Assembly (NCBI GenBank): GCA_013339765.2
Contig: CM023457.1
Span: 26,866,909 to 26,930,908 of the forward strand
Source of the DNA: Haemaphysalis longicornis
Taxonomy: Eukaryota; Arthropoda; Arachnida; Ixodida; Ixodidae
Reading direction: 5' to 3'
Length of the DNA stretch: 64,000 bases
Notes under the pieces: model-generated
The model's input: only the letters and a program-made list of their open reading frames with translations
Databases searched by the model: none
What the model was told of the DNA's origin: nothing
Program-made: the position numbers and the translations under genes
In this document: in pieces, positions 1 through 13,900 of the stretch
Position numbering within the stretch: position 1 is the stretch's first letter
How the letters are laid out: each line of letters begins with the position of its first letter

Positions 1-1388
1 GGGGTAAAAAAAATTAGCAGCAGCAGTGGCCGAAGTGCCTCAAACCACTGTCCGCCTTTGCAGAGCGCGCAGTGAAACAGGATGCCATTTTCGCCCAACT
101 CGCCGCTACCTTGGGTTCAAATTTCACTCGCGACGCCGTCTACCCACGCGAAATGTAAACAAACGGCAACGAAACTGAAAAAGGGGTTTCCAATGAACAC
201 GCCAGATGGTGTCAATTGTCTGAGTAGTGCTGTTCTTGTTTTTGCGGGAGGTTTGAAAATTATCATCCACCCATAAACGATGGCCTATGGCGTGGTCACG
301 AAAGAGTTGAACAGCAGAGCCCCGGTACAGTGCTACCAAACCATCTTAACCCAATCTTCGACGAGGGCACCACTCATCCAACCATTCTCATAGGCTCATA
401 CGACAATGTTCTTAGGAATAACTTCCCTGGCTGGAAGAGTCTTCCTCTTAAAAATAATGTACGGCGGCAACTTTCACCCATCGGCCGTGCAACACAACTC
501 ACGGTCGTGCGCTGCTTCTCGTAGCCTGCAGTTTTGACTTTCACTTGTTTCGCGCCCTTCTCATTCACTGTGTAGGCCACAGGCATGTCAAAATACATCG
601 GGGTCTGATCGGCGTTACCAATTTGGCCCAGTCTGCACTCCTTTTCCACGGACTTCTTCATGACAAAACACTGGAATGCCACTATCTTCTCCTCGAAGCC
701 AGGGAGTAGCTTTTGGCACACAGACATCCGCCGTTGCGGGCTGAACCCGAACCACTTTATAAAACGAGTAACTCAGCCCCTGCTGGCCTTGAACTGAGCC
801 CGCACGGCGCCTCGAATGTTTGCAATCTCCCTCGCCTTCGCCTGTATTATCTCCCTCGTCACAGGCATTCCACCCTCTCTTTGCTGCCGGATAAAGTCAG
901 CGACTTCCTTCTCCACCTCGTGGTGTTGACCTTTCTTGGGTCCTGTGAAGGCCATTCGCTTGGCAGAGCAGCTGAAAAGTTTGTTCCGCTGCTTCCACCA
1001 TCGGTGCACGTTCTTCTCATCGACGCTGAAGTCGTGCTGTGCTTGGAGGTTTGAAGTTCTCTCAGCCTCCAAGACTACTTTTCGCTTAAAAGCCGCGGTG
1101 TAGTGGCACTGCTTCGTGGGCGCCATTGTGCTCCAAACATGGGCGCTTCTCAAGGCCACGCGACGACGTATGCAAGCAAGCACGGAATGCTGAGAGCTGG
1201 GTTCACAACGTTCGAACAAGCAAAATGGAGCCTGCAAACCTGCAAGCTGCAAGCCTGTGGCTGCAAGGTGGCGTTGAGTGTCTAGCGGTGACAGGAAAGC
1301 CACATCTTCGAATCTAAGCCGACCCCCGACTTTCGTAAACGACTTTTTAAAAAAAAAAGTATCGGCCTAGATTCGAGTAACTACGGTA
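1..1388 (-). mobile_element. pogo/Tigger-like DNA transposon (left end outside window)
   Basis: The right end carries a terminal sequence (GATTCGAGTAACTACGGTA at 1370-1388) that matches the ends of several other elements in this window. It contains a broken transposase on the minus strand. The other terminus lies left of base 1. The element sits in an intron of the aGPCR gene. Confidence 0.7.
330..1126 (-). pseudogene. Tigger/pogo-type transposase remnant
   Basis: The start MAPTKQCHYTAAFKRKVVLE at 1126 opens a psq/CENP-B-like helix-turn-helix region (FSVDEKNVHRWWKQ, MAFTGPKKGQH). Downstream, NADQTPMYFDMPVAYTV and RTTVSCVAR-like sequence match the first part of the DDE domain, where an Asp of NxDxTP is catalytic. 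The frame breaks near 770 and again near 480. No intact catalytic domain can be read. Confidence 0.7.
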
Positions 1389-1816
1389 TGTGCTTATATG
1401 TTTCTGATGGGGTTCACAAGGGAATTAGAGGCGGTCATTTTATTTAAAGCTAATTTGTCTAGATTAGCTGGATTTCAGACCTTCTCTTCAGTGGGGATTT
1501 GTTCATTTAACTGACTTCTCTTCAGTTACACTTTCATCGAGTGTTGATCTCTTGTAAAAAGTTACGATGATAATAGTCTGTTAAGCATTAAAGTCTCTTG
1601 CTGCTTATCACTGAGGCCCTTGCTTTCAGAGATTGCAGACAAAGCATGTGTACATTACAACGTAAATTGGCACCTTTATCAAGCTGTCTGCAAGTGGTTT
1701 AGGAAACTGACTGTGTTGTGGGGCTTGTAAAGCTTATTTGCACCACATTTTTTTTTTCTGCCAACTCTTGTAAAGTGGACATTTCGATCTCTCGTTCTCC
1801 TCTCTTCCTCTGGCAG
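1389..1816. other. Intron sequence, nothing recognised
   Basis: Between the Tigger element and the first visible receptor exon I see no coding exon or repeat structure. Confidence 0.4.
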
Positions 1817-1901
1817 GGGAGCCCAGTGAGCTGCTTGTTGCTGTGGCCCTGTTCAAGACGCTCGACGAGTTGCTGCCCGAACGGTTCCTGGCACGACGCG
1901 G
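1817..1901 (+). CDS. aGPCR exon 1 of window (GAIN-domain part)
   Basis: The exon lies between acceptor TGGCAG and donor G|GTGCGTG. It encodes ELLVAVALFKTLDELLPERF, an amphipathic helix-like stretch as in the helical part of a GAIN domain. It enters with 2 bases of a split codon and leaves 2 bases (GG) that join exon 2 as Gly. Earlier exons are not in the window. Confidence 0.55.
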
Positions 1902-4900
1902 GTGCGTGAAAGTCGCTCGGTCAATCCTATTCGAGTGGCCACAGCACGGCCCCCGACTTAAAGGAGTATTGACATGAAATTTCAAAGCTGAGATAACTAT
2001 GTAAAATGCTTCCTTTTTATCAGAAAGTATCAGCAAGTTTTAAGGGTAACTGTTCAGTATAACATTTTTAAATCCATTTTAACTTTGCCCGCACGAGAAA
2101 GCCCAGAGCGGGCCGGCGTGACATCATCTGCTCCTTAACCCAAACTGCCGACTTCGGGCTCCCGTGACGTAGCCGATTTGCTGGCTGCGGTTGGCGTGCT
2201 GCTACACCGTGTGTATCACGTCATGGTTTTGGGACTGACGTCATGCTGCCAGGGCGCGTGGGGATGGGAAAACCTCGGCCTGGTCTGGGCATGCACGTGC
2301 GCTCGCTCGCGCGCACATGCAGACTGACAGTGGTGCACAAGAATGGGGACGTCACGGGCCCCTCCTGTCATGGCGGCCGCTGGCGTTCGTTTTGTTGAAA
2401 CCCAAACTGACACGAATAAACGACGCCGTAAATAATTGTTTATGCTGCGATCGACTGTCTAATGTGCCATTCTATGATTAGTGGGCTGGTAGGCACCCAT
2501 AGCAGCTGAAAAAAAAGCAACACGAAAATTTCGTGTCGGTACTCCTTTAACGAAAAGCAGTGCCTTCTATCAGGCGACAAATTCAGGGGGAATGCTGCTT
2601 AGACCGAGCGCCCTGTGGTAAGGGCAGCCATGTCTTAGTGGACACACGTCAATGTGGATCTTTTGTCTCGCATATAGGTGCTTTGTTCCTATGACTGCAC
2701 ACACCTGCCTTTGATGCTTGCATCTTGCTAGCTGATGTGTGGCAACCTATTTCTTGGTAAAGCACGCTAAAGTGAACTCGTCAGCCTCATTTGTGCTGAA
2801 CTGAAAACCATGCATCTTTGAATGGTGAAACCTGCAATATATTATTTGACTGCTTGGGATAAGTCTAGCGCCTTAATTTATCTGCAGTGAGTGGTGGAAT
2901 AGAAACACTGTGTGCTCTTCACGGACGCCGCACCAACAATTGTAGGATGTCGCACTGGTGTACGACATAGTGTTTCTGTACTACTATCTCACTCATCGAG
3001 ACCTTGGTTTTTACCCGTCCATGATTCCCATCAACATTGTGTTTGTTCACACACAGCCTGTACGGGTAAGATGTGCTAGAAATAAGCTAAATTAGCCCGG
3101 GACTTTAGAGTGTGTCGCCATGGCCGACGTCAGCGAATCGAGGGAAGGATGGTGAGAGGGGAAGTGGCACTTTTTGTGTTTTTTTTTTTAAACGGCGAAG
3201 CTGTGTAGCAAATTGTTGAGTTTGGTGCTCACTGTTAAAATACCAAAACTTCGCGGTGACCTCAGCCTGGAAGTTAAAAAAAAACAAAGAAATGCTGAGC
3301 ACCCGTGTGTGGTGCCTCCTGGCAGCACGCACAGCGTCCCCGGTGCACGTTTGCCAAGCCAAGCATATCCACTTAGGGAGATTGGCCAATATTGACCAAA
3401 AAGAACCTTCTAATCGTGGCAACACTTGCTCGATTGAGAAGACTCCAGCATTTGTCTATCGTGGAAACACTTGCTTGGAACGAGAAAGACCTGTCTTAGT
3501 GTACGCCCCTCCAAGGTGATGTCCAGTGATTATCACTTCCAAAAAAATGAAGGAAGCTCACACTTATAACAACAATGATTGAGTAAAAATCATTTCGGCA
3601 GTAAGAAAAAGAAAATCGGCTGCAATTGTGGACTTAAACCGTCTCAACGGTCGTGAAGGTTGCGTACAGCTTCGCTACCGTCAAGTCTTACGCCTTAGTG
3701 TGAGCTTCCTTCATTTATTCTTTCAAAAAATTTACGCAAATCGGCTGAAAGGCTCAGAACGTGGCCTACGTGTTCTAGACTTCAGTCTGGTATGGTAATT
3801 GGACAACGTTTGCAACACAATTTGGTGTCCCTGTAACGGTCACAATGATGCTGCGTGAATTCGCGCAGTAGCCGCGAATCCAGTCGCGGCACGGAAAAGC
3901 GTGTGAAGCTTCTTTCATTTGGACGCTTACCCCCTGCAGGAACCACGACGAGGGCTCCCACGAGCTCCACTCGCACCTCATCAGCATGGCCTTCAGCCAG
4001 AAGGAGGGCATCGGCATTCGGGTCCAGCTGGCCCACACTCAGGCCGGTAAGGAGCTGCCTCTTATTAATCTAACAACGGGAAGCAGGTCGTGAAAAATTC
4101 AGCTTGAGATTTCACGTCCCCAATACTACACGTGGGCTTGAAGTGTGCCATAACGGAGGCCTTTGGATTGATTTAGACCAACTACTACTAGCTGTCTTTA
4201 ACATGTGCGAAAACCTTGTATACATAGATGCTTTTAGTTTTTCACCTCCATCGAAAAACCCCCACCCTGTTCCTCGGCCACTGAGCCACTGGTGAGTAAG
4301 CCATGAAAATTTGGAACACTGGAGAAGGGCTTTTGAGGAGTCCTACGCAAAGCTAGAACTCTAAGCAGTCAAGTTCCTTGCCTTGTGCCAAACAAGCGTG
4401 AATTGATGCTGCTCTGTGGAATGGTAATTCAATCGGTGTATGGGTAAGGGCACTTAGAAGGGAGGGGTTAGGATTCATAGGCCGTGTATCGCTGCACATA
4501 AGTTGCATTCTTCTTCTTGCTTCTTTGTTTTTGTAATTTTTATTGGTGCAGCTTTTATGCAAGAGTGTTGCTTATATCGCAATTTTCGTATGGATTTTTC
4601 GCAGATAAACGCCATCAAACCACAGCTCAATAATTTGAGGCCCCTCTCACTCAGCTTTCGTTTTTGTCCCGCAGGCTGACCCGTCGACCGTGTGCGGCGT
4701 TGCTGACTTTTCACACAGGTGACTCCCCGGCTTTTTCTTTTACATGCATGTTGACTCCTGTGTTGACTCCTTCACTGAGCATTACCCTACATTCCTTATT
4801 CTAAAATCAAATCAACACGCTGTATATCTCTGGATAAGTAAACATGGAATTGAATTCTAAATGTAGGGTATAGTTACGTGCGTGGGTGTAATCCATGGAG

Positions 4901-7900
4901 TTTTCTCGTTAACCCTATGCATCGTGTCAGGACAGCCACTATATAGAGCATGAATGCTGCCGACCTGGCTGTAGCAGATGTCACTCAGGGAATTCAAAAA
5001 CGATATATCCGGATTGTTCGAAGAGCTTTGCACATACAAGGCTGCTGAGTTTTGCATGGTCGCCAAACTACAAGTGACCCGGGAAATTTAGGAGGCAAGC
5101 AGTCACTTATGTGCTGAATAATTTAGACTGGTGTGCAAATGGAAGGAAGTACTTTGTGAGTCCTTGGCTTGGTAGAGTTGCCGTATACGGTATATGTACG
5201 TGCAAACACTTAAAGGGGCCATGCAGACAAAATACAAGTTTGTTTGTTTTATTCGCATTCGAAGGATTTCGTGTTTTAAAGTGCCCCCAGCACTTGCCCG
5301 GCAGAAAATGATGCCGTATTCACTGAGAAATTATTCAATTAGGTTAAAATTTTGATTTTCCCGCCGAATCGTGTGTTTTCGTGACGTCAGCAATGAAGTC
5401 ATAGGTGCGCGTAGTCAAACGAACTTACACGGCGTCATTCGGCTCTGTCAGCTTGCTTGCCGTCAGTCATCCCAGATGGCGCTACCATACTCATGCACAG
5501 ACCATTGTCCGCGGTTGCTTTGTTTTTGACCGTATTTGCTCCTGGCTTGTTTTTGTTACGGTAGAAAGTAATCGTTTTGTGAAACATGGGGTATGCTCGA
5601 CAAACAGGGTCACGTAAGTCAACGTCACTTACGCCAGTCGGCCAGTGTCATATTAGACAACTCCAAAGCAGCGGAGGGCTGTGCAGCTAAAGAAAGCATA
5701 CTGCGCCCAGTAAACCGACAGCAGTGCACACTGGTATCTATCTACGCTTACGTGTATTTTCGTAACTTTCATTGTTTACCCCACCATTCTTACTGCTGTA
5801 AAATGAATATGCATTAGATTTAAGTGCAAATAGCTCATTCGGCAAGCTTATAAGCCCTGCCTAATTTGCAGTTGGCTCTTGCCGGCCTCAGCCAATCGCA
5901 GAGCAGAACACATATGACATCATAGGTTCTGTTGCGAGAAATGAGCTAGTGGGCTGCACGGCCGTTCCCTTTTTCCCTAATTACATAGCTTATTTGAGTG
6001 AGGTGTGCGTTAACAGTGGTGTCAGTATGATTGTAACGAGGCAATCTTTGAGTGAACCAAACTTGTGTTTTGTCTGCATGGCCCCTCTAAGGCTCCCATG
6101 CGCATTATAGTGTTGCCTCCTCCCCTCCTCCTCCCCCCAGCAGGGCCCACTTTGTCCTAGACGGTTGTCAGGCTGAGGCGCCAGCGCTGAACAAAAGCTA
6201 CACCTGGTGTTCATGCGAGTGGGCAGGCACCTACGGCTTGCTGGTGGGAGAGAAGCCAAAGGTACGGATGTGCACGTTTGTGAACAAGATACCATACTTA
6301 CCCGATTCTAACGTGCACTTGATTTTTCCGGGAAAAAAAACTAAAAATTTGCACCTCCTATTGTAACGCGCACGGAACTTTGTGAGCAAGAAAACGAATG
6401 CGAAAAGAAACGGGCGATTTATTTCCTGAAGTAATCTCACTCCTCTCACTCCCCGTCGCTCTCCGCTGACCAGAACATCTCGTCCTCGGTGCCGTCAAGT
6501 GCGTTCGCGATGCCACACTTCTGAACGAACGTTCAACCATGGTCGATGGGATCGTGGCCCACGCCTCGCACACCCATCCCGCGAGCTTCTCCAGAGCGCA
6601 CGCTTCAGCCGACCGCTCGTTTTGAACGCGGGAGAGCTGCTGCTGCCATTGCAGTTATCAAGCGCACAAATGGAACAATTTGACGATTGTGTGAACGCCG
6701 ATAGAAAAGCCTAGGCGCCTATGCTTCTTGCATCCAAAAAATCGTTACTAAAAGCTTTGGCACCATCTTGAGATGGCGATGGCGATGGGTGGGACGAAAT
6801 TTCCGCTGTTTTGGCAGATTCGGTTTCGTATCTGATTCTAACACACATGCAATTTTTAGGCCTATTTTCCGGAAAACAAAGTCGCGTTAGAATCGAGTAA
6901 GTACAGTAGACAGACTGTCTTAAGTTTTGCAGCCGGTACTATTTTGATGGCAGTGGCTGCCAAACACCATCACCTTTCGCATATGTCAATGTGTTGACGC
7001 TGCCGCTACTGACGAGGCATGTGTGAATTTTGCCTTTGAAGCAAATGATAATTTTCTTTCGGATAATTTCAAAGCAGATAATTAGAGCATTTACAAAAAA
7101 AGCAACCAGCAACTGTCGCAAACAGTGCGGTGAGAGTTGAATTGGCCGTTTATTTTCACACAACGTGTGTAGCAAGCAGGTGACGAACAATTGCGAAGGC
7201 AAAGCAATTCTCAAAACCCCTGTCAGAACTCTTAGATTCGCTTTGCATTGATGCATTGAGCAGATCATCCCCCTTCCCGGAATTTTTTTTCTTTTTCTTT
7301 TTAGCCGTAGCTTCAAATTTGGTGTCACTGCATTTACCCGCCTGTCCATCATCAATGGCCCACCACACAGCCAGAAATTTCCCGCTCCCTCCCACACTTT
7401 GCAAAAACATTGTCACTTTCTTATGCCTAAAGCGTAATGGTTTTGGTATGCATTTCAGAAAGCCTCGTAGGTTGAGGTTTAGACTTTGAAAACTGTGGAG
7501 GCTTTGGAACTGGGGTTCTAGTTTCCTAAGCATTGAGGGAAAGACAGCCGAAGAGCATAACCCAGAAGTGCGAGTGCCACAGAGCCGATCTCGTCGTCTT
7601 TCAGGCACTGGTGGAAGAGGACCGGGTGGCAGACGTGGTGGCCGGCCTGGGCTGTGGTGCCTGCCTGGTGCTGCTCCTTCTCACCCTGGTGGTCCTGGTG
7701 ATCCGGTGCGGTCGCCGCCTTAAAAGGTGATTGTGCGGTGCGATGGTGAAGCTAATCACTTCCTGGCCACCCCCTGCTTTGCCATACCAATGTTTTTTTC
7801 TGGCCGTTGCAGCGGGTATTGAGTATTTATGTCGCTAGAAAGCTGACCCTTGAGGTTATTATATTTCAGGCTGAGTTTACTGTAACTGTCAACACTTCGC

Positions 7901-10900
7901 TGCATGAGCATGTCGCCTCTTAGCTGTGGGCGATATGCCTTCCATGCATGGTTCAGCTCTTGACTGCCAACCAGTTCCGACATCTAGAACTTTTCAGTAC
8001 AAACCAAATTGTTATATTATAGTCACCTGACCTTTTGTAACATTTATTGGCAAATACTGAACATTGAAATGCCCATTTCTATTTTACAAAAATAGAAAAA
8101 AAAAAGGTAGTGGTGGAGTGGTGGAGACAAGGAACTGAGGTAGTATTTTGCACTTGGGTTAATTTCTGCGTAATGTAAGAATTTTTTTATAACCAAGTGA
8201 ATCTTAAGAAGGGTTTGCTCTCTGTCACAAGGGTCGACACCTTTGTCTTGTTACTACAGAGCAGGAATATATGTAGGAAGCAAAACTGCCTGTTGTGGTG
8301 GGTGCGGCCAAGTGACCAGATAAGGTCACAATGAAAATGAACGCGGGCCACAAAGCTTCGCAGCTGTGGTGGTGAAGGAAGAAGGGTAGCGGCACCTGAT
8401 GGACGAAATGATAGTGGCCGCAACTTCATTCCGGGGTTGCGCAGTGCAATGCCGATCGCGGCGGCTGCGCAGTTTTTTCTCCCGCGACAGACACCGCTAG
8501 CTTAAGGGGGAACACTGGTCTTAAAACAACTTCTTTTAATTTTCAAGTAAACTTTGGGAAACTTGTTAGTCTCGCTGCTTTTTTCCCACTGATTTCGAAT
8601 AGGCCATTATTTTAGGCAATTAGCCATTTTTGGAGGAACAATAGACAAAACAGTGTTGGCCATAAAACTGTAATCTTGATACTTTCTAATACTATGAACC
8701 CTGGTGAGTGCAATAATAGAAGCAGTCTTTTGATGCATCGCTTGGAACTAATTTACAGCTCATTAAACTTCTGTGTTTGAAATGGCCATTCGAAACGGTT
8801 CCTTTGCCACTGGTGCCACCAAAGTTTGATGAGCTGTAAAATTAGTTCCAAGCGATGCATCAAAAAACCGATGCTGTTATTGCAGTCACCAGAATTCATA
8901 GTATTGGAAAGTATAAAGATTACAGTTTTATGGCCAACACTGTTTTTTCTATTGTTCCTCCAAAAATGGCTAATTATCTCTAATTATCTTGGGAACTAAT
9001 TGACCAGCTGAGAAAATAACGGCATATTTGAAATCAGGGGGAAAAAAGCAGCAAGGCTGACAAGTTTAACAGAGTTTACTCAAAAATTTAAGGAGGCTGT
9101 TTTAAGAGCAGTGTCTTCTCCCCTTAACTTAGGCCAAGCGCGTGGGACGTTTTCTGGCCTCCCTGGAAAGCGACGTTTCCTCTCGCTTTGTGCTCTGTTG
9201 CAGCCAGGGCTCGTGCTGCGGCCTGGAGGCGCTGCACGCGCAGGTGTGCGTGTCGCTGTGCGGGGCCTGTGGCACGCTGCTGCAGGGCGTGCGGGGCCAG
9301 CTGTCCCCCCGGGCGTACCCGTACGCGGTCTCGCTGCTGCAGCTCTGCCTGCTGGCCGCCTGCTGCCTGCAGCTCTGCGTCGCCCTCGTCCTCTACGTGC
9401 AGCTGGTGGACGCCCGCTCCGTGCTGCGGCACGCCGTCCTCAAGGTGGCCGCGCTCGGATGGGGTGAGCGCAGCAGCCACAGCCGCAGCCGTAGCCATAA
9501 TCAAGGGTTCAACAAAATGTCGTCTGGTTAGGCATGAGAACGTACAAAAGAGAAGCAAACACTGACCATGTATAAAAATATATTTGTCGTTTCGGAGCCG
9601 CATATTATGGGTTCCTTGTTCACTGAGTAAGACAAGAAGTCGTCGTCAATTATTTAGCAAGCATGTGATGTAAAGAGCATGCGTAGACGGCCGGTAAAGT
9701 TCCATCCGTCCGGTTCATCATGGCTGGCGTTGACTGGCTGAAAAGCGATTCCAGCAGACACCATAATGACACATTCTTTTCCCGAGCCAGTGGGATACCT
9801 GAAGCGTGTTGCAGGGAGGCAGAGTTGGCAGTGTATGGGAATGTTGCGGTGTTGGGTCAACTTTTATTGTCGTGATGTGTGCCTGGATTGACGTGATGCG
9901 TGTGTGCACAGTGGCGCGCCACGTAGTTGTCAAGGTGAGTGCGCTCAGATGGGGCTAAACCCGTCTAAAGCTGTAGCCTCTAGCTCTAGCTCTGGCTCTA
10001 GCCTCTAGTGTAGCCGTAGCCGCAACGGCTAAAGCCATAGCCAGTGGGGTGCTCGAAGGATGGTGCAGGCATAGAGTTTCATACTACAGTCGCTGAGCGA
10101 TTTTTCGGACCCTCAAGGGGCCGAAATGCCGCCAAAAAAGCCGAGTCTCAGCTGGCAAAATGACGCTATCTTGGCTGGCAAAACAATCAAGATAGCGTCC
10201 ATAAAAACGGGCAGTTCGAAAAAAATGAATTTCACGCAAAAAAATCCGTTCATTTACGGAGTAGCTTGAAAACCTCGTCGATCTATTTCTGCGGGGCACT
10301 ACGTTGCCATACCAATGCAAGCGGCGGTGCAAACACCGCAACCAATCATATGCAACTGAACTGGCCACCGCAGCGACTGACAACTGACTTTTTTCCTCAG
10401 TGCAGCTCACGGGACGGTGCAGTAAGCGATGCCTGCTATCGATGCTATATGCAAAATCAGCTGGCGGTACGCATACACCGCGGGTTCAAGGCTGCAGAAG
10501 AACAAAATGGCAGCAATGTTGTTTGTGTTTCCGGTAACTTTTGACTCGCGATCAGAAGAAAAAGTCTGGAAAATCAGAAAATAGAACGAGAGAGTTTCCA
10601 TTGTCCGCAATTTTATTTGGTGTCATACATTGACTGTATGGTGCGCATGATAGTGCCATGGCAGAGTCCGGATATTCAGGCAGGTCCAGAAAATAGGGTG
10701 TCTGAAAAATCAGTTCGCAGCTGTAATATATATACTAGAGGGAAATCTGGTGCTAGTGAGTCTCTAGGTTAGCAAGCGTGCCGTCATGTACTGCAGGGAT
10801 GCGTTCCATGGTTACTTGTCATGGCTCGCCAACAAGCCCCACGTTGTCTGTAGCTGCAGAGAAACGTCAATATTATTGTGAAGGATAATTCAAAATTGTT

Positions 10901-13900
10901 GAAATCAGCAGAAAAGTGGAGCTCCAGAAGATTTATTTGTCCGGCAATTATTTGGAAGCTAAGATGAACAAAAAGAACAAAGTTACCCCTTTTCGTTGAT
11001 TATGGCTTCAGAAGGAAAAAGAAGCCGCGTGGCTAGGTCAGCCAAGTAGGAAAGGAACGCAGCTGGCTGCTGGGATGGCTGCTAGCAGTGGCATGCAACT
11101 TCTACGACAGATTTCCCTCTAGTATACGTAACTACGGTACTGTATGGTGCAGGGAGACAGAGTGGGAAGTGTGGCGATGTTGCGGTGCTATGTCAACTTT
11201 TATCAATGTGATGCAAGCCCGGCTTGATGTGATGTGTGAACATGCTGGTTACACAAATACATCACATCGAACCAAGCACACATCATGTCAAGAAAAGTTG
11301 ATTCATTACGTACACTTGCCCAATGACAGTGATCATAGCGGAAGCTTCCGGAAAGATACTACGGATTAAGATAGCCTGCTTTGGGTTCCGGCGTGCATTT
11401 TTGAAACGGAGAGCGAAAGTGCACGAGTACATCAGTTGCAGTGCTGGACGAAAGCGTGAAAGCATACCAGTACATTGGTGGCACTCAGGGTTATGTTTAC
11501 GTGTGGTGCTCGCAGCAAGTGTCAAGAACTATTTTCTTGCAAATCTGCAATACTCAAAGTTGGGAAGGTGCCCGGATTGAAAGCACACCAACGTTTAATC
11601 AAGACAGCTTCTTTTATGCATTATCTGTGCCGAGGGAGGGTAGTGGTGTGCATGAAACACAGCGTTTGTTGTTAGGTTGAATTGCACCAAAAAAATTGAG
11701 CCCACCAACCTGCCCGCCCCTTTTTTTCCCCCCCTCTTTCCTGCACAGCCGTTCCGGTGATTGTGGTGGGGGCCAACCTTGCAGCGCAGGTGCTGGAGGG
11801 CTTCCGCCTGGAGAGCTGGTGGCTCAAGCTGCGCGCCCCTTCGGGCCACCTCTCCAACTACTTCTGCGCCTACGTCGTGTCCCTCGCAATCATCACAGCT
11901 GTGAGTCTGCTTAGAATGCGTGAGCCTGGAGTGCGAGGGCTGGTACTAAAGTCCACAGATCTTTCCCGTTCTCTTTACTTTCCGGCAGGATGTTTACCAC
12001 TGCAGACGTCGTTGCGTGTCTTTCATGGATTATCGCAACTTGTTCTTGCTTTCTGGTAATGAAAAAGGTGGCAACCAGAAAAAACCGGTTTTGTCTTCCG
12101 GGCCCAAACTTCAAACAGTTGTAACTTCTGCTACAGACCGGACGGAATGATAATGTTAGTCTTATTGCACTCCTTGATTTTTCCACAGTTCACTGGCACC
12201 TTGTTCAGCTGCATGCCTCCAGCAGTTTTTTTGCAAAGGCTGACGAAAAATCAAGTACAAAAATTCGAATGAATTTGAATGTAGTCATTTCACACAAAAA
12301 CAAATTTTATATCTACAATCACAATAAAAAACTAGATATGCCTCCCAATTTTTATCATCGTAACTGTAAAAATAAAGTTTTTGATCGAAGACCCATGTGC
12401 CCCCTCACAAAAGGCACTGTGCAAACTCACAAGTGTGGTGCACTGTCAAGTGCGGACGATGCTGCTGCTGAAACAAGACTACATCAGATTTGTTTGATTT
12501 TGTAAATGTGACTACTCAGCACGTGGGATTCGTGTTAACAATGCACATAACAGAAGAAACGGACACCGTCAACCTCTTCAGTTGGGTTTTATATAACGGG
12601 ACTCCACTGCGAAACTTCACTTACCTGTCTTGTGCAAGAACAGATAATGAAAAAAAAGAGTGTTGTCATCCAGACATATCATTTTAACGGATCATCCGAA
12701 CATATATTAGCAACAACTATTACGGTTGCACCGAGCTCTCGCCACAGCAACAGCTGGGTGGTAGATTTTCCAAATGTTGGGCTTACAATTCTGTCCCTTA
12801 AATTTTACACGTACCACTGGCTGAATTTATAGTGATGCGTATGTGAGTGCAAATTCCTCGTGGGATTGACACAGCAGAAATATTTTTTGCCCTAAAACAG
12901 CCTTTCTCAGAGTTTTAAGAAAGAATCGGCCCGTCCCCCGTTTCAGCTCCACTTCCTGCTATTCCTGACTGTTCGCGGAGAGCTTCGCCGGCAGCGTCTG
13001 ACGGGCTTAACCAAGAAACAAGCCCCCACCAGCCGGTCAGTACTACAATTTGGTCCGTTAGGGTGCAAAACACGGTTGTTAGCTATAAAAGCTTAACTAG
13101 CTTCACCTTAGAAGGAGAAACATCAAGTAGTCATAAACAAAGAAATTTGTGAGAAATTTCATTGTGTTCTAAAGAAACGGCTCAAGTCGTTAAATTTATG
13201 TCTGGGGTTATTTTGTCGTTACGGCTTTTATTGCAGTTGTATAAATTCTTCAAATATCTTAATAAAATAAAAAATATTCGTGCAGAGGGTCAATCAAAAT
13301 ATCAATTCTACCCACTATAGACAACCTAAGATCGAGAAAGCTTCATTAATGTAACGACTATCATTGCTGATACAATTATGTTAAGGCAGTTTCTGTGCAT
13401 TTTGTGATTCCAGTTATTTGAAGGGGTGTGAGAGACAGTCAGAGCCTAGCTCAAAATCCTGCTGCTTCCGTTCGGTAAATTTCGACTTTTCTTATTTCGG
13501 GCAGTGGTGACTTCGGTAAATTTGATTCTTAGGTGCAACCCACTGCATGTTCCTTGGTCGTAGCGTCAGTGAGGGAAGTACAAGCCGTGCTTGCAGGTCG
13601 GCGCTGCTGGTGGGCTCGATGCTGGTGCTGGTGTCGCTGCTGGCGGTGTCCCTGACCAGCATCCTGTACGTCAACATGGAGGGCTACCGGCTGCGCTCGT
13701 ACCTCCTCGCCGCCTCCCTGGGCTTCCTGGTGGGTGGCCCATATTCCCTCCCGATCTAGTTTTATTAGGCAAGCTGTGCTGCTTACGAGTGCAGCGTGTG
13801 AAGCTGTCAAGTCACACAGGTACCGTATTTATTCGAATATAAGGCGAGGTTTTGTTTTCCAAATCCGTAGTCTCAAAGTCATACCCCGCCTTATATTCGA

